Positions 8,763 through 17,190 of a stretch of DNA of 64,000 nucleotides are shown here, piece by piece. A program made the position numbers and the translations under genes. Source of the stretch: Chitinophagaceae bacterium (lineage in GTDB: Bacteria > Bacteroidota > Bacteroidia > Chitinophagales > Chitinophagaceae). How positions within the stretch are numbered: the first letter of the stretch is position 1; every line of letters starts with the position of its first letter. Location: assembly GCA_016708765.1 (NCBI GenBank), contig JADJFD010000005.1, positions 186,001 to 250,000 of the forward strand. Direction: 5' to 3'. The notes under the pieces are model-generated. The model was given only the letters and a program-made list of their open reading frames with translations, was not told where the DNA came from and ran no database searches.

Positions 8763-9485
8763 ATGAATTTCTTCAGGTGTTTACATCAGCACTATATCGC
8801 AAACCAATGTATGCAAAATTCTAGGATTCTAACGCTGCAAAAATCGGCCAAAGTACTGTTCCAGATGCTTTTCTGGGTACCGGTAATCGGATTTAGTTTA
8901 CTCCTTATATACAATACACTTCCGTATTTCTCTTTTAGTAAAGATTTTGATTTCATCCAGGAAAGAAATTTCCTCTTTAAAAGTAATTTCTATAATACCT
9001 GTTTTTATATCCATATCGCTGCGGGAGCCTTATGCATAGGTACTGCCCTTATCCAGTTTTCGAGATATATATTGAAAAAGTCAAAAGCCATCCATCGCTT
9101 TTCGGGCAAGATTTATGTTTTCGTTGTCCTTTTCCTTGGAGCACCCACCGGCCTGTACATGTCATTCTTCGCAAAAGGTAGTTTTTTGGAAAGAGCCTTA
9201 TTCATGTTCATGGCAGGCTGGTGGTTTATTACAACATTGAACGGATTAACCACCATTCACAAAAGAAATATTGTAGCACATAAAGTGTGGATGATAAGAA
9301 GCTATGCAATGGCAATGACGGCTGTTACATTCAGAGTGTATCATATTCTGTTTTATGTAATGGGCTGGGGACATTTAGAAAACTATGAACTTTCTCTCTG
9401 GATAAGTGTAATCGGCAATATGCTTTTTGCAGAATGGGTTATTTACAGACAGAGTAAAAAATATTTAAAAAGTTTCGCAACATAA
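8763..9485 (+). CDS. DUF2306 family membrane protein
   Basis: 240 residues with about six hydrophobic helices. The DUF2306 pattern is visible: a His-containing helix (CFYIHIAAGALCIGTALIQF), then AIHRFSGKIYVFVVL, a Trp-rich helix and TIHKRNIVAHKVWMIRSYAMAMTAVTFRVYH. Conserved His residues on several helices suggest haem or metal contacts, but the function is unproven. The start at 8763 gives a 16-residue lead; a second ATG at 8811 is possible. It is divergent from the TPR gene. Confidence 0.8.
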   Translation: MNFFRCLHQHYIANQCMQNSRILTLQKSAKVLFQMLFWVPVIGFSLLLIYNTLPYFSFSKDFDFIQERNFLFKSNFYNTCFYIHIAAGALCIGTALIQFSRYILKKSKAIHRFSGKIYVFVVLFLGAPTGLYMSFFAKGSFLERALFMFMAGWWFITTLNGLTTIHKRNIVAHKVWMIRSYAMAMTAVTFRVYHILFYVMGWGHLENYELSLWISVIGNMLFAEWVIYRQSKKYLKSFAT

Positions 9486-9524
9486 TAAAACAATCGGCAT
9501 TATAAACAATTTAAAAAAACAACC

Positions 9525-10010
9525 ATGAAATCAATCTTGTACGTAGGCGCCTCGTTAATGGTTGCCGCCAGCATTTACGGATTTGTAGATTTAAAACAAA
9601 CTAGTCAGAAAAAAGAATTCAACAACATGTACTCAGAAAAAAAAGCAGTAGTACCTGTTGAGGTTACAGATGTTGAAACAACGGAACCTGTTGTAAAAAT
9701 TGAAGTAAAAAAAGAATCAAAAATTTTCACCGCAAAGAATAAAATAGCAAAAATTGAAAAAGAAGAAGATGTCCTTCCTGCAATCAAACGAATTACTGCA
9801 GATCAGAAATTAACGTCGGAAGAGAAGGACATCAGCCTTACTGATGAAGTAACCGTTGTTCCGGCTAAAGAAAACAAAGTAGTTGTAACTAAGAAAAAAA
9901 GAAAGTTCAGCACAAAACTTTTCAGCCGTGCGCCACTAAGAGAGGACGATGAAGAATTGCCAACTCCTTCCAAAAAGAAGGATTTTAAAAACCTGGATAT
10001 AAAAGATTAA
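9525..10010 (+). CDS. Small lysine- and glutamate-rich protein with N-terminal hydrophobic segment
   Basis: 161 residues. A short hydrophobic start (SILYVGASLMVAASIYGFVDL) looks like a signal peptide or anchor. The rest is low-complexity, rich in Lys, Glu, Val and Thr, and ends FKNLDIKD. There is no recognised domain. It is 40 bases downstream of the DUF2306 gene on the same strand and is followed at once by a CACAAAG palindrome that can serve as terminator. An exported or periplasmic structural role is possible, but nothing in the sequence shows it. Confidence 0.65.
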   Translation: MKSILYVGASLMVAASIYGFVDLKQTSQKKEFNNMYSEKKAVVPVEVTDVETTEPVVKIEVKKESKIFTAKNKIAKIEKEEDVLPAIKRITADQKLTSEEKDISLTDEVTVVPAKENKVVVTKKKRKFSTKLFSRAPLREDDEELPTPSKKKDFKNLDIKD

Positions 10011-10091
10011 TTTTTTGCCACAAAGACACGAAGCCACGAAGAAAATTTGAGAGTCAACCTTTTAGTCTTAGTGTCTTTGTGGCTTTTTTTT
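10011..10091. repeat. CACAAAG palindromic element acting as bidirectional terminator
   Basis: GCCACAAAGACAC (10017-10029) and GTGTCTTTGTGGC (10071-10083) are a perfect 13-base inverted repeat. A run of T lies outside each arm. Related sequences occur at 24908-24930, 52238-52311 and on both sides of the GxxExxY gene near 63.6-64.0 kb. It lies between convergent genes, so it can end transcription from both sides. Confidence 0.8.
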
Positions 10092-10698
10092 ACTTCCATT
10101 GCAATGAATTGATAAGATGCTTCAGGTCTTCTTTCAAAAAATCATTCACAATACCCAACGAGTCTGCATTAGGCGCAGCATTAAAATACAATGCTCCTCT
10201 TAAAAAATGCCTAGTAGAGTCTGTTAGAAAAAACTGATTAGCAGTCGCCGTATTTCCACCCAGCGTAAAATAGATTCCTTCCGCTCAATTAGGTGTTTGT
10301 ATCACACTGTCTTTAATGCCTGTTGACACATCCACATGTTGTTTGTACGCCATTTTAAATCCATCTCTTACTAATGAATCAAATTGATTCTGCGGACCAA
10401 TAGCTTTATAACTCACATAAATTCTTCCGCCAAATTGTGGCACATCTATATTTATCCACCAATCACCAGCCTTATCATCAAAAAAAGTACTGTCTTTCGA
10501 AACTGTAGCATATACAGGATATTCAAAACTGTAAGGATAGCCCGGTTTATTAAATACCTGGTATTTCTTTTCAGGAAAGTCTATATAAAAATAACCTTTC
10601 TTTTTACCTACAGAATAATCACTATTGCAGGAGTACAACATTACGATCGTAACTGTCAGGCAAGCTAAAAATTTGATTGATATATTATTCATTTTCAT
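10090..10698 (-). pseudogene. gldD: Gliding motility lipoprotein GldD with an in-frame TGA
   Basis: GldD is a lipoprotein needed for gliding motility and linked to the type IX secretion machinery. The N-terminus is a lipoprotein signal (LACLTVTIVMLYSC). GYFYIDFPEKKYQVF, YPYSFEYP, WWINIDVPQFGGRIYVSY and FKMAYKQHVDVSTGIKDS are typical. A TGA at 10285-10287 (codon 138) ends the protein early. The same frame continues as AEGIYFTLGGNTATANQFF, LTDSTRHFLRGALYF and DFLKEDLKHLINSLQWK to a TAA at 10090-10092, making 202 codons, about the normal family length. So the lesion is a substitution with no frameshift. It may be a real nonsense mutation or a base error. The start overlaps the end of gldE by 14 bases, implying co-transcription. 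Confidence 0.88.
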
Positions 10699-12040
10699 TT
10701 CCTGTTCTTTGTTTAATGCTCACTTTTACTAATTGCACACGGTTATTTTCAACTTTCATTATTTCAAATTCAAAATCCCCGCAAGGTATCACCCAATCTT
10801 GGGTAGGTAGTTCACCAGCTAGCTCCAGTATCAGTCCCGCTAATGATTCGCTTTCACCTTTTACTTTGTCAAAAGTATCAATTGGCAGTTTCATAATCCT
10901 GCACATATCATGCACCATTATTTTGCCTTCAAAAATATAATTATCATCATCCACTTTATAATTATTACTCTCTTCTTCATCAAACTCATCTTTTATATCG
11001 CCTATCACTTCTTCCAGCACATCTTCCATAGTAGCAATACCACTGGTGCCACCAAATTCATCTACGACTACGGCAAAGTGGATACGCTTTTGCTGAAACT
11101 CTTTCAATAGATCTTCAATCAATTTTGGCTCTGGCACAAAAAATGGTTGCCGCATCAGCGGATGCCAGTCGTAATTATCTGCTTCATTCAAATAAGGAAT
11201 CAAGTCTTTAGTATAGATCATCCCCACCACATCATCCAGGCTACCTTTGTACACAGGCAATCTTGAATAGTGCAGCGTTTCTACTCTTTTAATTAAATCA
11301 CCGAAGGAAAGATTGTAATCAATGCCACTTACATCTAGCCGGCTGCGCATTATCTGCTTTACCGTTATATTGCCAAACTTCACAATGCCTTTCATAATAT
11401 TCTTTTCTTCCAGCGTTGCTTCGGCATCTGTTTTTATATCTATCGCTTCATCCAATTCTTTCATGCTCATTGCATCCGACTTATCAGCTCCGGCTCTTTT
11501 ACCAATATTATCTGCCAACCTTACAATCCATTTACTAATAGCCCGAAGCAATAAATGCAACGGTTCAATAACTGCCGATGCGCCGTAAGCAAACCATATA
11601 TTATGTTGTGTGGCCCAAACCTTCGGTAATATTTTACCAAAAAACACCAGTACAAAAGCAATCATCAGCACCTTCGACAATATTTCAACCGCCTGCCCTG
11701 CATTGCCAAAAGATATAAACTGTGTGATGAGAAAATTAGATAGCACAATGATGCTGATATTTACAAATGTGCCTGCAATCATTAAAGAAGCATACACTTC
11801 TTTTGGTTCTTCCAATAAATTGATAACTCTTTTGGCTGATGAATTTGTTTTTGTCTTTAGCACATTAATGTCTTGCTGCGTTAAAGAAAATATTGCCACT
11901 TCGGCACCGGAAATAATAAACGTAAGCACCAGCAACACTAATAATGTAATTGCAAGGAATGTTGTGCTCTGGGTATCAATTACCAGCAGGTGAGTTTGTA
12001 AAAAAGTAAGGAGAGAAGAAACCATCGAATGACTTTCCAA
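10685..12040 (-). CDS. gldE: Gliding motility-associated protein GldE (CNNM/CBS family)
   Basis: 451 residues. GldE belongs to the CorC/HlyC transporter-associated family. An N-terminal CNNM-type membrane domain (helices near residues 25-50, 95-120, 125-145) is followed by two CBS domains (IMRSRLDVSGIDYNLSFGD, YSRLPVYKGSLDDVVGMIYTKDL, FAVVVDEFGGTSGIATMEDVLEEVIGDI) and a C-terminal CorC_HlyC domain. Flavobacterium GldE partners with GldD. Here gldD overlaps its 3' end and ssb and mutY lie upstream, the usual Bacteroidota order. Domain roles are family knowledge; the partnership is inferred from gene order. Confidence 0.9.
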   Translation of the reverse strand: MESHSMVSSLLTFLQTHLLVIDTQSTTFLAITLLVLLVLTFIISGAEVAIFSLTQQDINVLKTKTNSSAKRVINLLEEPKEVYASLMIAGTFVNISIIVLSNFLITQFISFGNAGQAVEILSKVLMIAFVLVFFGKILPKVWATQHNIWFAYGASAVIEPLHLLLRAISKWIVRLADNIGKRAGADKSDAMSMKELDEAIDIKTDAEATLEEKNIMKGIVKFGNITVKQIMRSRLDVSGIDYNLSFGDLIKRVETLHYSRLPVYKGSLDDVVGMIYTKDLIPYLNEADNYDWHPLMRQPFFVPEPKLIEDLLKEFQQKRIHFAVVVDEFGGTSGIATMEDVLEEVIGDIKDEFDEEESNNYKVDDDNYIFEGKIMVHDMCRIMKLPIDTFDKVKGESESLAGLILELAGELPTQDWVIPCGDFEFEIMKVENNRVQLVKVSIKQRTGNENE

Positions 12041-12161
12041 AATAAGGGATTTTAGTATGCAATATTACACTGTTGCTGCTAAAAAATTCATCCCGTTACT
12101 TACACTGTACTTCAGGATGCTGCAACAGTTTCCGCAAAGCTATCGTATTTAATATTGATGA

Positions 12162-12584
12162 TTAAAACGGAAGGCTGTCAGACGGGTCGCCGCTATGTGC
12201 GTCGTCGGTTCTGAGTCCGTCATCGCCACTTTCTCCGCTGCCTCCGCCGTCCATTCGCTTATCTAGCATAATCAGGTTATCACCCACCACTTCGGTAGCA
12301 AATTTTCGGTTGCCATCTTTATCATCCCAGCTACGGGTTCGAAGGCGGCCTTCGATGTACACAAGGCTGCTTTTATGCAGGTATTTTTCGGCAAGGTCGG
12401 CTAGTCCCCGCCATAGCACTATGGTATGCCATTCTGTTTGCGATACCAGTTTTCCGGTTCTGTCTTTAAAGGTTTCTGTAGTTGCCAGTGGAAATTTAGC
12501 TACGGCAATATTTCCTTCCAGGTGCTGCACATCCGGGTCTTTGCCCAGATTGCCAATCAGCATTACTCTGTTTACGCCTCTCAT
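12162..12584 (-). CDS. ssb: Single-stranded DNA-binding protein
   Basis: 140 residues. Start MRGVNRVMLIGNLGKDPDV and the OB-fold elements (FPLATTETFKDRTG, TEWHTIVLWRGLADLAEKYL, GSLVYIEGRL-like segment SSLVYIEGRLRTRSW) identify SSB. A Gly/Ser/Asp-rich linker leads to the acidic tip DPSDSLPF, which is the docking peptide for replication and repair partners. It lies between mutY and gldE on the same strand. Confidence 0.95.
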   Translation of the reverse strand: MRGVNRVMLIGNLGKDPDVQHLEGNIAVAKFPLATTETFKDRTGKLVSQTEWHTIVLWRGLADLAEKYLHKSSLVYIEGRLRTRSWDDKDGNRKFATEVVGDNLIMLDKRMDGGGSGESGDDGLRTDDAHSGDPSDSLPF

Positions 12585-12748
12585 ACATTTATTCTTTAAG
12601 TATTAAAAAATCGTCTAGTGGCTTTGAGTACTTCTTAAAGTTAGATTTTTTTGGGGAGAAGGAAAAGTTAAGGAATGTTGGGGTTGAAAGTTTCCCTACT
12701 GAAATCTCACTTAATCTTCGAATATCTGATATAATTCTTCGTCCTATT

Positions 12749-13825
12749 TTATTTCGTCTTCAAATACTGATTAATAAATTGCGGAAAAGCAAAGTTCTTT
12801 AATCTTTCTTTCGTCACCAACCTCCAATCACTTTTCAATTTAATTTTTCGCTTCAGCTTTATGGTAATAAACTTTCCTGAAATCGACTGATGAGAAAGCT
12901 GTTGTTTGAACAAGGGAGAAATATTTTCTATTGTATAATCGGCTGTTGCAAACCATTCTTTCATATTCAATTGCTTTATAATATTCTTCTCATTCATTTC
13001 TTTCGTTACTTCTATCAAGGGGAATTCAAACAGGTCTTTCCAGATATCTTTCCCCGTTCGTTGCACAATGGCCACTTCATTCTTATACTCCATCATCAAA
13101 TAATAAAACCAGCGTTGCTTAACGGTAATCTTCTTTTCCTTTACTGGCAATGTTGCAATCAAATCATTATTAAAAGCAACACAATGTTTCTTAAAAATAC
13201 AATCGCTGCATAATGGCGCAGCTGGTTTACAAACTGTAGCACCAAAATCCATAATGGCCTGGTTGTATAAACCTGGTTGCTTTCTATCCAACAGCTCTTC
13301 TGCTAATGCAGTAAACATTTTCTTTCCTTCCGTCGTATCTGTTGGCGTTGCAATACCAAACACTCTTGCCAACACTCGAAACACATTGCCATCTACTACG
13401 GCGTGTGGCAGGTTAAATGCAAAAGATGAAATAGCCGCAGCCGTGTAAGGACCGATTCCTTTTAATTCCTTTATTGTTTCATAACTATCCGGGAAAACTC
13501 CCTTTTTTTCTTTGGAAATGAATCTGGCTGTAATCAGCAAGTTTCTGCATCGGGTGTAATAGCCCAAGCCTTCCCAAAGTTTGAACACTTTGGCGTCCGG
13601 TGCCTTTGCCAGCTTGTGCACATCGGGGAATGTTTTGATGAAGGCATTATAATAACTCAACCCTTGCTCCACCCTTGTTTGCTGCAAAATGATCTCACTC
13701 AGCCAAATTTTATACGGATCTTTCTCACCTTTCCAGGGCATTTGCCGGTCATTTTTCTCCTTATTCCATTTCAGTAATAAAGAAGCAAATCTTGATTTTG
13801 ACTCCGATTGTTCCACTTTCTTCAT
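12749..13825 (-). CDS. mutY: A/G-specific adenine glycosylase MutY
   Basis: 358 residues. MutY removes adenine mispaired with 8-oxoguanine. The catalytic Glu lies in WLSEIILQQTRV, the helix-hairpin-helix is LKGIGPYTAAAISSFAF, and the catalytic Asp is in HAVVDGNVFRVLAR. The 4Fe-4S cluster ligands follow the C-x6-C-x2-C-x5-C pattern in CKPAAPLCSDCIFKKHC. A NUDIX-like C-terminal domain (residues about 230-358) reads the 8-oxoguanine. It is divergent from the HU gene and upstream of ssb. Length and motifs are normal. Confidence 0.95.
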   Translation of the reverse strand: MKKVEQSESKSRFASLLLKWNKEKNDRQMPWKGEKDPYKIWLSEIILQQTRVEQGLSYYNAFIKTFPDVHKLAKAPDAKVFKLWEGLGYYTRCRNLLITARFISKEKKGVFPDSYETIKELKGIGPYTAAAISSFAFNLPHAVVDGNVFRVLARVFGIATPTDTTEGKKMFTALAEELLDRKQPGLYNQAIMDFGATVCKPAAPLCSDCIFKKHCVAFNNDLIATLPVKEKKITVKQRWFYYLMMEYKNEVAIVQRTGKDIWKDLFEFPLIEVTKEMNEKNIIKQLNMKEWFATADYTIENISPLFKQQLSHQSISGKFITIKLKRKIKLKSDWRLVTKERLKNFAFPQFINQYLKTK

Positions 13826-13982
13826 GAAAAAAAGACCTCCATTTATTTATAGGGCGGTTAAATATCCGTCTTTTTACTAATACCATTTAGTCCATTGGCG
13901 AAAAAATTAGTCCTATTTAGTTGACTATCATATTATTTTGTCATAAATTGGTGTTCGTAAAACCACTAAAACCCCTGCAACA

Positions 13983-14312
13983 ATGAGAAAAGCCGATCTG
14001 GTCAATCAGATTTCCGAAAAAACTGGCATACCTAAAGTAGATGTGCTTGTTACGCTGGAAACAATGTTTAAAGAGGTAAAAGACACTCTTTCAAACGGAG
14101 AAAATATTTATATCCGTGGCTTCGGTAGTTTTATTACAAAGAAAAGAGCAGCTAAAATTGGTCGCAACATCAAGAAGAACATTGCAGTACATATTCCCGA
14201 ACATTATATTCCTGCTTTTAAACCTGCTAAAGAATTTGTAGCAGAGGTGAAGAAGCTGACCGATGCAGATGTAAAACAAGATGCAGGTCCGGGAGATGAT
14301 AAAGATGATTAA
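13983..14312 (+). CDS. HU/IHF-family DNA-binding protein
   Basis: 109 residues. The start MRKADLVNQISEKTGIP and the core NIYIRGFGSFITKKRAAKIGRNI are the HU/IHF signature; the beta-arm Pro lies in HIPEHYIPAFKPAKEF. An acidic tail (DADVKQDAGPGDDKDD) extends past the usual 90 residues, as in several Bacteroidota members. It bends DNA in the nucleoid. It is divergent from mutY, and the TPR gene follows 66 bases downstream. Confidence 0.92.
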   Translation: MRKADLVNQISEKTGIPKVDVLVTLETMFKEVKDTLSNGENIYIRGFGSFITKKRAAKIGRNIKKNIAVHIPEHYIPAFKPAKEFVAEVKKLTDADVKQDAGPGDDKDD

Positions 14313-14378
14313 ACTTCTCTTAATTTACCAGATAAATACAGCCCATTAAGGTAACTTTGCCATCTGAAATTTTTCAAT

Positions 14379-15242
14379 GTGAAGAAACCTCAATGGATTA
14401 CACTTGTTGCCGGCATACTTTTAACTGCAGGCCTTTTTTTATTTGGTCGTACCGTTCCAAAAAACAAGACAATTACTCCTGTTGTACATTCGGAGGATGA
14501 CGGTCATGATCATGGACCTGCCCCCGCTGGTATTTCTATAGATACCATTCTTACATTGGCTAAGAAACAACTCTCTGCTGAACAGGTAGTACGCATCAAT
14601 ACATTGGAAAACTCTATCTCTCGTGGCGATGTAAAAGATCAGCAAATTCATGTGTACCATCAGTTGGCCAGATTCTGGGCAGATTCGGTTGGTGTTTTTG
14701 AGCCCTATGCCTGGTATAGTGCTGAAGCTGCAAGATTGGAAAATTCGGAAAAAACCCTCACCTTTGCCGCCCGGCTGTTTTTAGAGAACCTGCAAAACGA
14801 TGAAATAGCACAGCGTAGACAGTGGAAAGCCTTGCAGGCTAAAGATTTGTTCGAACGTTCTTTGATGATTAATCCTGGAAATGATTCTGCCAAAGTAGGC
14901 CTTGGTGCCACTTATCTTTTTGGAGAAATTTCTGCCACACCAATGGAGGGAATTTTAAAAATCCGTGAAGTAGCAGAAAAAGACAGTACCAATTTGTATG
15001 CACAAATGATGTTGGCAAAAGGTTCTCTCATTTCGGGACAATATGATAAAGCAATTACGAGATTGGAAACGATTAACAGAATAAACCCTGCTGATCTGGA
15101 TGTTTTATTATTATTAGCAGAAGTAAATGAGCGGATGGGAAATAAAAGTAAAGCCATCAGCTGGTACACAGCATCTCTTCCGTTAGTAAAACAAGCAGAA
15201 CTGAAAACTGCCATTGAAAAGAGGATGAAGGATTTGAAGTAA
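14379..15242 (+). CDS. Membrane-anchored tetratricopeptide repeat protein
   Basis: 287 residues. The protein starts with GTG (an overlapping ATG two bases earlier meets TGA at once). An N-terminal helix (WITLVAGILLTAGLFLFGRTV) anchors it, followed by a His/Asp-rich patch (HSEDDGHDHGPAPAG) that might bind metal. TPR-type helices follow (for example NLYAQMMLAKGSLISGQYDK, AITRLETINRINPADLDVLL, LLAEVNERMGNKSKAISWY). It sits between HU and rng, an arrangement I associate with this group. A scaffolding role is inferred. A TAACTTTG box at 14352-14359 may be the promoter -7 element. Confidence 0.85.
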   Translation: MKKPQWITLVAGILLTAGLFLFGRTVPKNKTITPVVHSEDDGHDHGPAPAGISIDTILTLAKKQLSAEQVVRINTLENSISRGDVKDQQIHVYHQLARFWADSVGVFEPYAWYSAEAARLENSEKTLTFAARLFLENLQNDEIAQRRQWKALQAKDLFERSLMINPGNDSAKVGLGATYLFGEISATPMEGILKIREVAEKDSTNLYAQMMLAKGSLISGQYDKAITRLETINRINPADLDVLLLLAEVNERMGNKSKAISWYTASLPLVKQAELKTAIEKRMKDLK

Positions 15243-15295
15243 AATTGAAAGTTGAAACAAACTTATTATAAACAAGATTAAAAAATTATTTGAGT

Positions 15296-15391
15296 ATGCC
15301 TTGTGGTAAAAAAAGGAAGCGTCATAAAATTGCGACGCATAAGCGTAAAAAAAGACTGAGAAAGAATCGTCATAAGAAAGGGAAGAAATAA
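15296..15391 (+). CDS. 31-residue basic protein resembling the AURKAIP1/COX24 (bS22-like) small ribosomal proteins
   Basis: ATG at 15296 to TAA at 15389-15391 encodes MPCGKKRKRHKIATHKRKKR followed by LRKNRHKKGKK. More than half the residues are Lys, Arg or His. Nearly identical short proteins are, to my knowledge, conserved across Bacteroidota next to rng. The KRxKxxxHKxKKRLRKxR pattern resembles the AURKAIP1/COX24 motif and the actinobacterial ribosomal protein bS22. A ribosome-associated role is therefore likely but inferred. It is easily missed because of its size. It sits between the TPR gene and rng on the same strand. Confidence 0.7.
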   Translation: MPCGKKRKRHKIATHKRKKRLRKNRHKKGKK

Positions 15392-15392
15392 G

Positions 15393-15485
15393 TTAATTGG
15401 TTGATTCGTTAATTAGTTAATTTGGGATGTTCTGTTTGACGGACTTTTCCTGATTAACTAATTAACCAGTTAACTGATCAATTAA
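15393..15485. repeat. AT-rich inverted repeat between the 31-residue gene and rng
   Basis: The left arm (15393-15421, beginning TTAATTGGTTGATTCG) is complementary, with gaps, to the right arm (15452-15485, ending CTGATCAATTAA). GTTAATTAGTTAAT-type units recur in both arms. It may form a long imperfect hairpin that ends the upstream transcript. No U-tract follows, so terminator function is uncertain. Confidence 0.5.
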
Positions 15486-15636
15486 ATCTCTCAGTCCACT
15501 GGTTGTTAGCCGTATTAGATTGCAGTCCATCCATTTACCCGCAATAATATTCTACAGGCGAAAACCCCGCATTCCAAACGGAAATCTTACAACTGGTGTT
15601 TATAGCACAATGGTTAATTCATTTAGCTAAGCTGAA

Positions 15637-17190
15637 ATGAACAAAGAACTGATTATTAATTCAGCCCCACAGGGAGTAGAAATTGCCCTGCTTGAGGATA
15701 AGAAATTAGTAGAACTCCATAGCGAAAAAAGCGATGGACGTTTTGCTGTGGGAGACTTATATCTGGGAAAGGTTAAAAAACTTATTCCTGGACTGAATGC
15801 CGCATTTGTAGATGTCGGCTTTGAGAAGGATGCCTTCCTTCACTATACTGACTTGAGTCCTTATGCCAAATCGTTGCTGAAGTTCACCTCTATGTGCATG
15901 AACGATAAAAGTGAGCAAGGATTAGACTTCTCCAAATTCACCATCGAGCCAGAAATTGTCAAAACGGGTAAGATCAACGAAGTACTAAACGGTAAGCCGC
16001 ATGTGCTTGTTCAGATATTAAAAGAACCTATTGCTGCAAAAGGCCCAAGGCTTAGTTGTGAACTTTCATTGCCCGGTCGCTTTGTAGTCCTAACTCCTTT
16101 CAATGACATTGTTGCCGTTTCCAGAAAAATTCATTCTTCTGAAGAAAGAAAGAGATTGCAAAAGATAGTTGAAGCAATCAAAATAAAAAATTTTGGTGTT
16201 ATTGTTCGTACAGCTGCCGAAGGAAAGAAAACTGCGGAACTCCATGAAGACCTTTCTGCGTTGATAGAAACATGGAAGTCTATTCAAAACAATTTGAAAG
16301 GTGCTGTTGCTCCTGCAAAAATTTTGAGCGAACAAACAAAGACCAATAGTATTCTGCGTGACCTCTTAAATGCAGACTTCAATAAGATAGTTATCAACGA
16401 TAAAAATATCTATAGCGATACAAAAAATTATATTCAAAAGATTGCTCCTGAAAAAGCGGACATTGTTTCTTTCTATAACAACGGCTCTACCATTTTTGAT
16501 TCATATGGTATTACCAAGCAAGTAAAATCTTCTTTTGGTAAAACAGTGAATCTCGATAGTGGTGCTTATCTTATTATTGAACACACCGAAGCATTACATG
16601 TAATTGATATAAACAGTGGTTACAAAAGTGTAAGCAATAATCAGGAGCAGAATGCAATGGAAACGAATCTGGAAGCTGCTGAAGAAATTGCCCGTCAACT
16701 TCGTCTTAGAGATTTGGGTGGCATCATCGTTGCCGACTTTATAGACATGAAGCTTCCTGACAATAAAAGAAAGCTGGTAGAGAAGATGGAAGAATTTATG
16801 GGACCAGATAGAGCAAAACATGCTGTGCTACCCATTTCCAAATTCGGATTGATGCAAATTACCCGTCAGCGGATGAAGCCAGAAGTAAATATCATTACGC
16901 AGGAGGCTTGTCCAAGTTGTAATGGAACTGGAAAAATCTCATCTACATTATTATTAGAAGATGAAATAGAAAAGAACTTAAGTTACCTAATCACACATAA
17001 AAACAGCAACTTGAAACTGGTTGTTCATCCTATTTTGTATGCATACTTAACCAAAGGCTGGTTTATGAGAAGTAAAATGGCGAAATGGAAAAAGAAATTT
17101 GGTCAAAAGACAAGGCTTGAGGAAAATAGCAACTATCACCTTACAGAATATAAATTCTTCGATAAGCATGATGAAGAAATTAAATTGTAA
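15637..17190 (+). CDS. rng: Ribonuclease G/E family endoribonuclease
   Basis: 517 residues. Rng/CafA processes rRNA precursors and mRNA. Landmarks in order: an S1 RNA-binding domain in the first 120 residues (GDLYLGKVKKLIPGLNAAFV, DVGFEKDAFLHYTDL), the RNase H-like region, and the catalytic DNase I-like part with VIDINSGYKS and GGIIVADFIDMK supplying metal-binding Asp. The zinc link CPSCNGTGK lies near residue 428. The C-terminus DEEIKL is the expected end. Its last 55 bases overlap the end of the convergent truncated susD frame. Confidence 0.95.
   Translation: MNKELIINSAPQGVEIALLEDKKLVELHSEKSDGRFAVGDLYLGKVKKLIPGLNAAFVDVGFEKDAFLHYTDLSPYAKSLLKFTSMCMNDKSEQGLDFSKFTIEPEIVKTGKINEVLNGKPHVLVQILKEPIAAKGPRLSCELSLPGRFVVLTPFNDIVAVSRKIHSSEERKRLQKIVEAIKIKNFGVIVRTAAEGKKTAELHEDLSALIETWKSIQNNLKGAVAPAKILSEQTKTNSILRDLLNADFNKIVINDKNIYSDTKNYIQKIAPEKADIVSFYNNGSTIFDSYGITKQVKSSFGKTVNLDSGAYLIIEHTEALHVIDINSGYKSVSNNQEQNAMETNLEAAEEIARQLRLRDLGGIIVADFIDMKLPDNKRKLVEKMEEFMGPDRAKHAVLPISKFGLMQITRQRMKPEVNIITQEACPSCNGTGKISSTLLLEDEIEKNLSYLITHKNSNLKLVVHPILYAYLTKGWFMRSKMAKWKKKFGQKTRLEENSNYHLTEYKFFDKHDEEIKL

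Noticed and set aside
10285..10287. TGA recoded as an amino acid (for example selenocysteine or Trp)
   Set aside because: Other genes in the window end normally at TGA (holB does), the position is not a conserved Cys or Trp in GldD as I know it, and the hepT lesion uses TAG. Base error or mutation is simpler.
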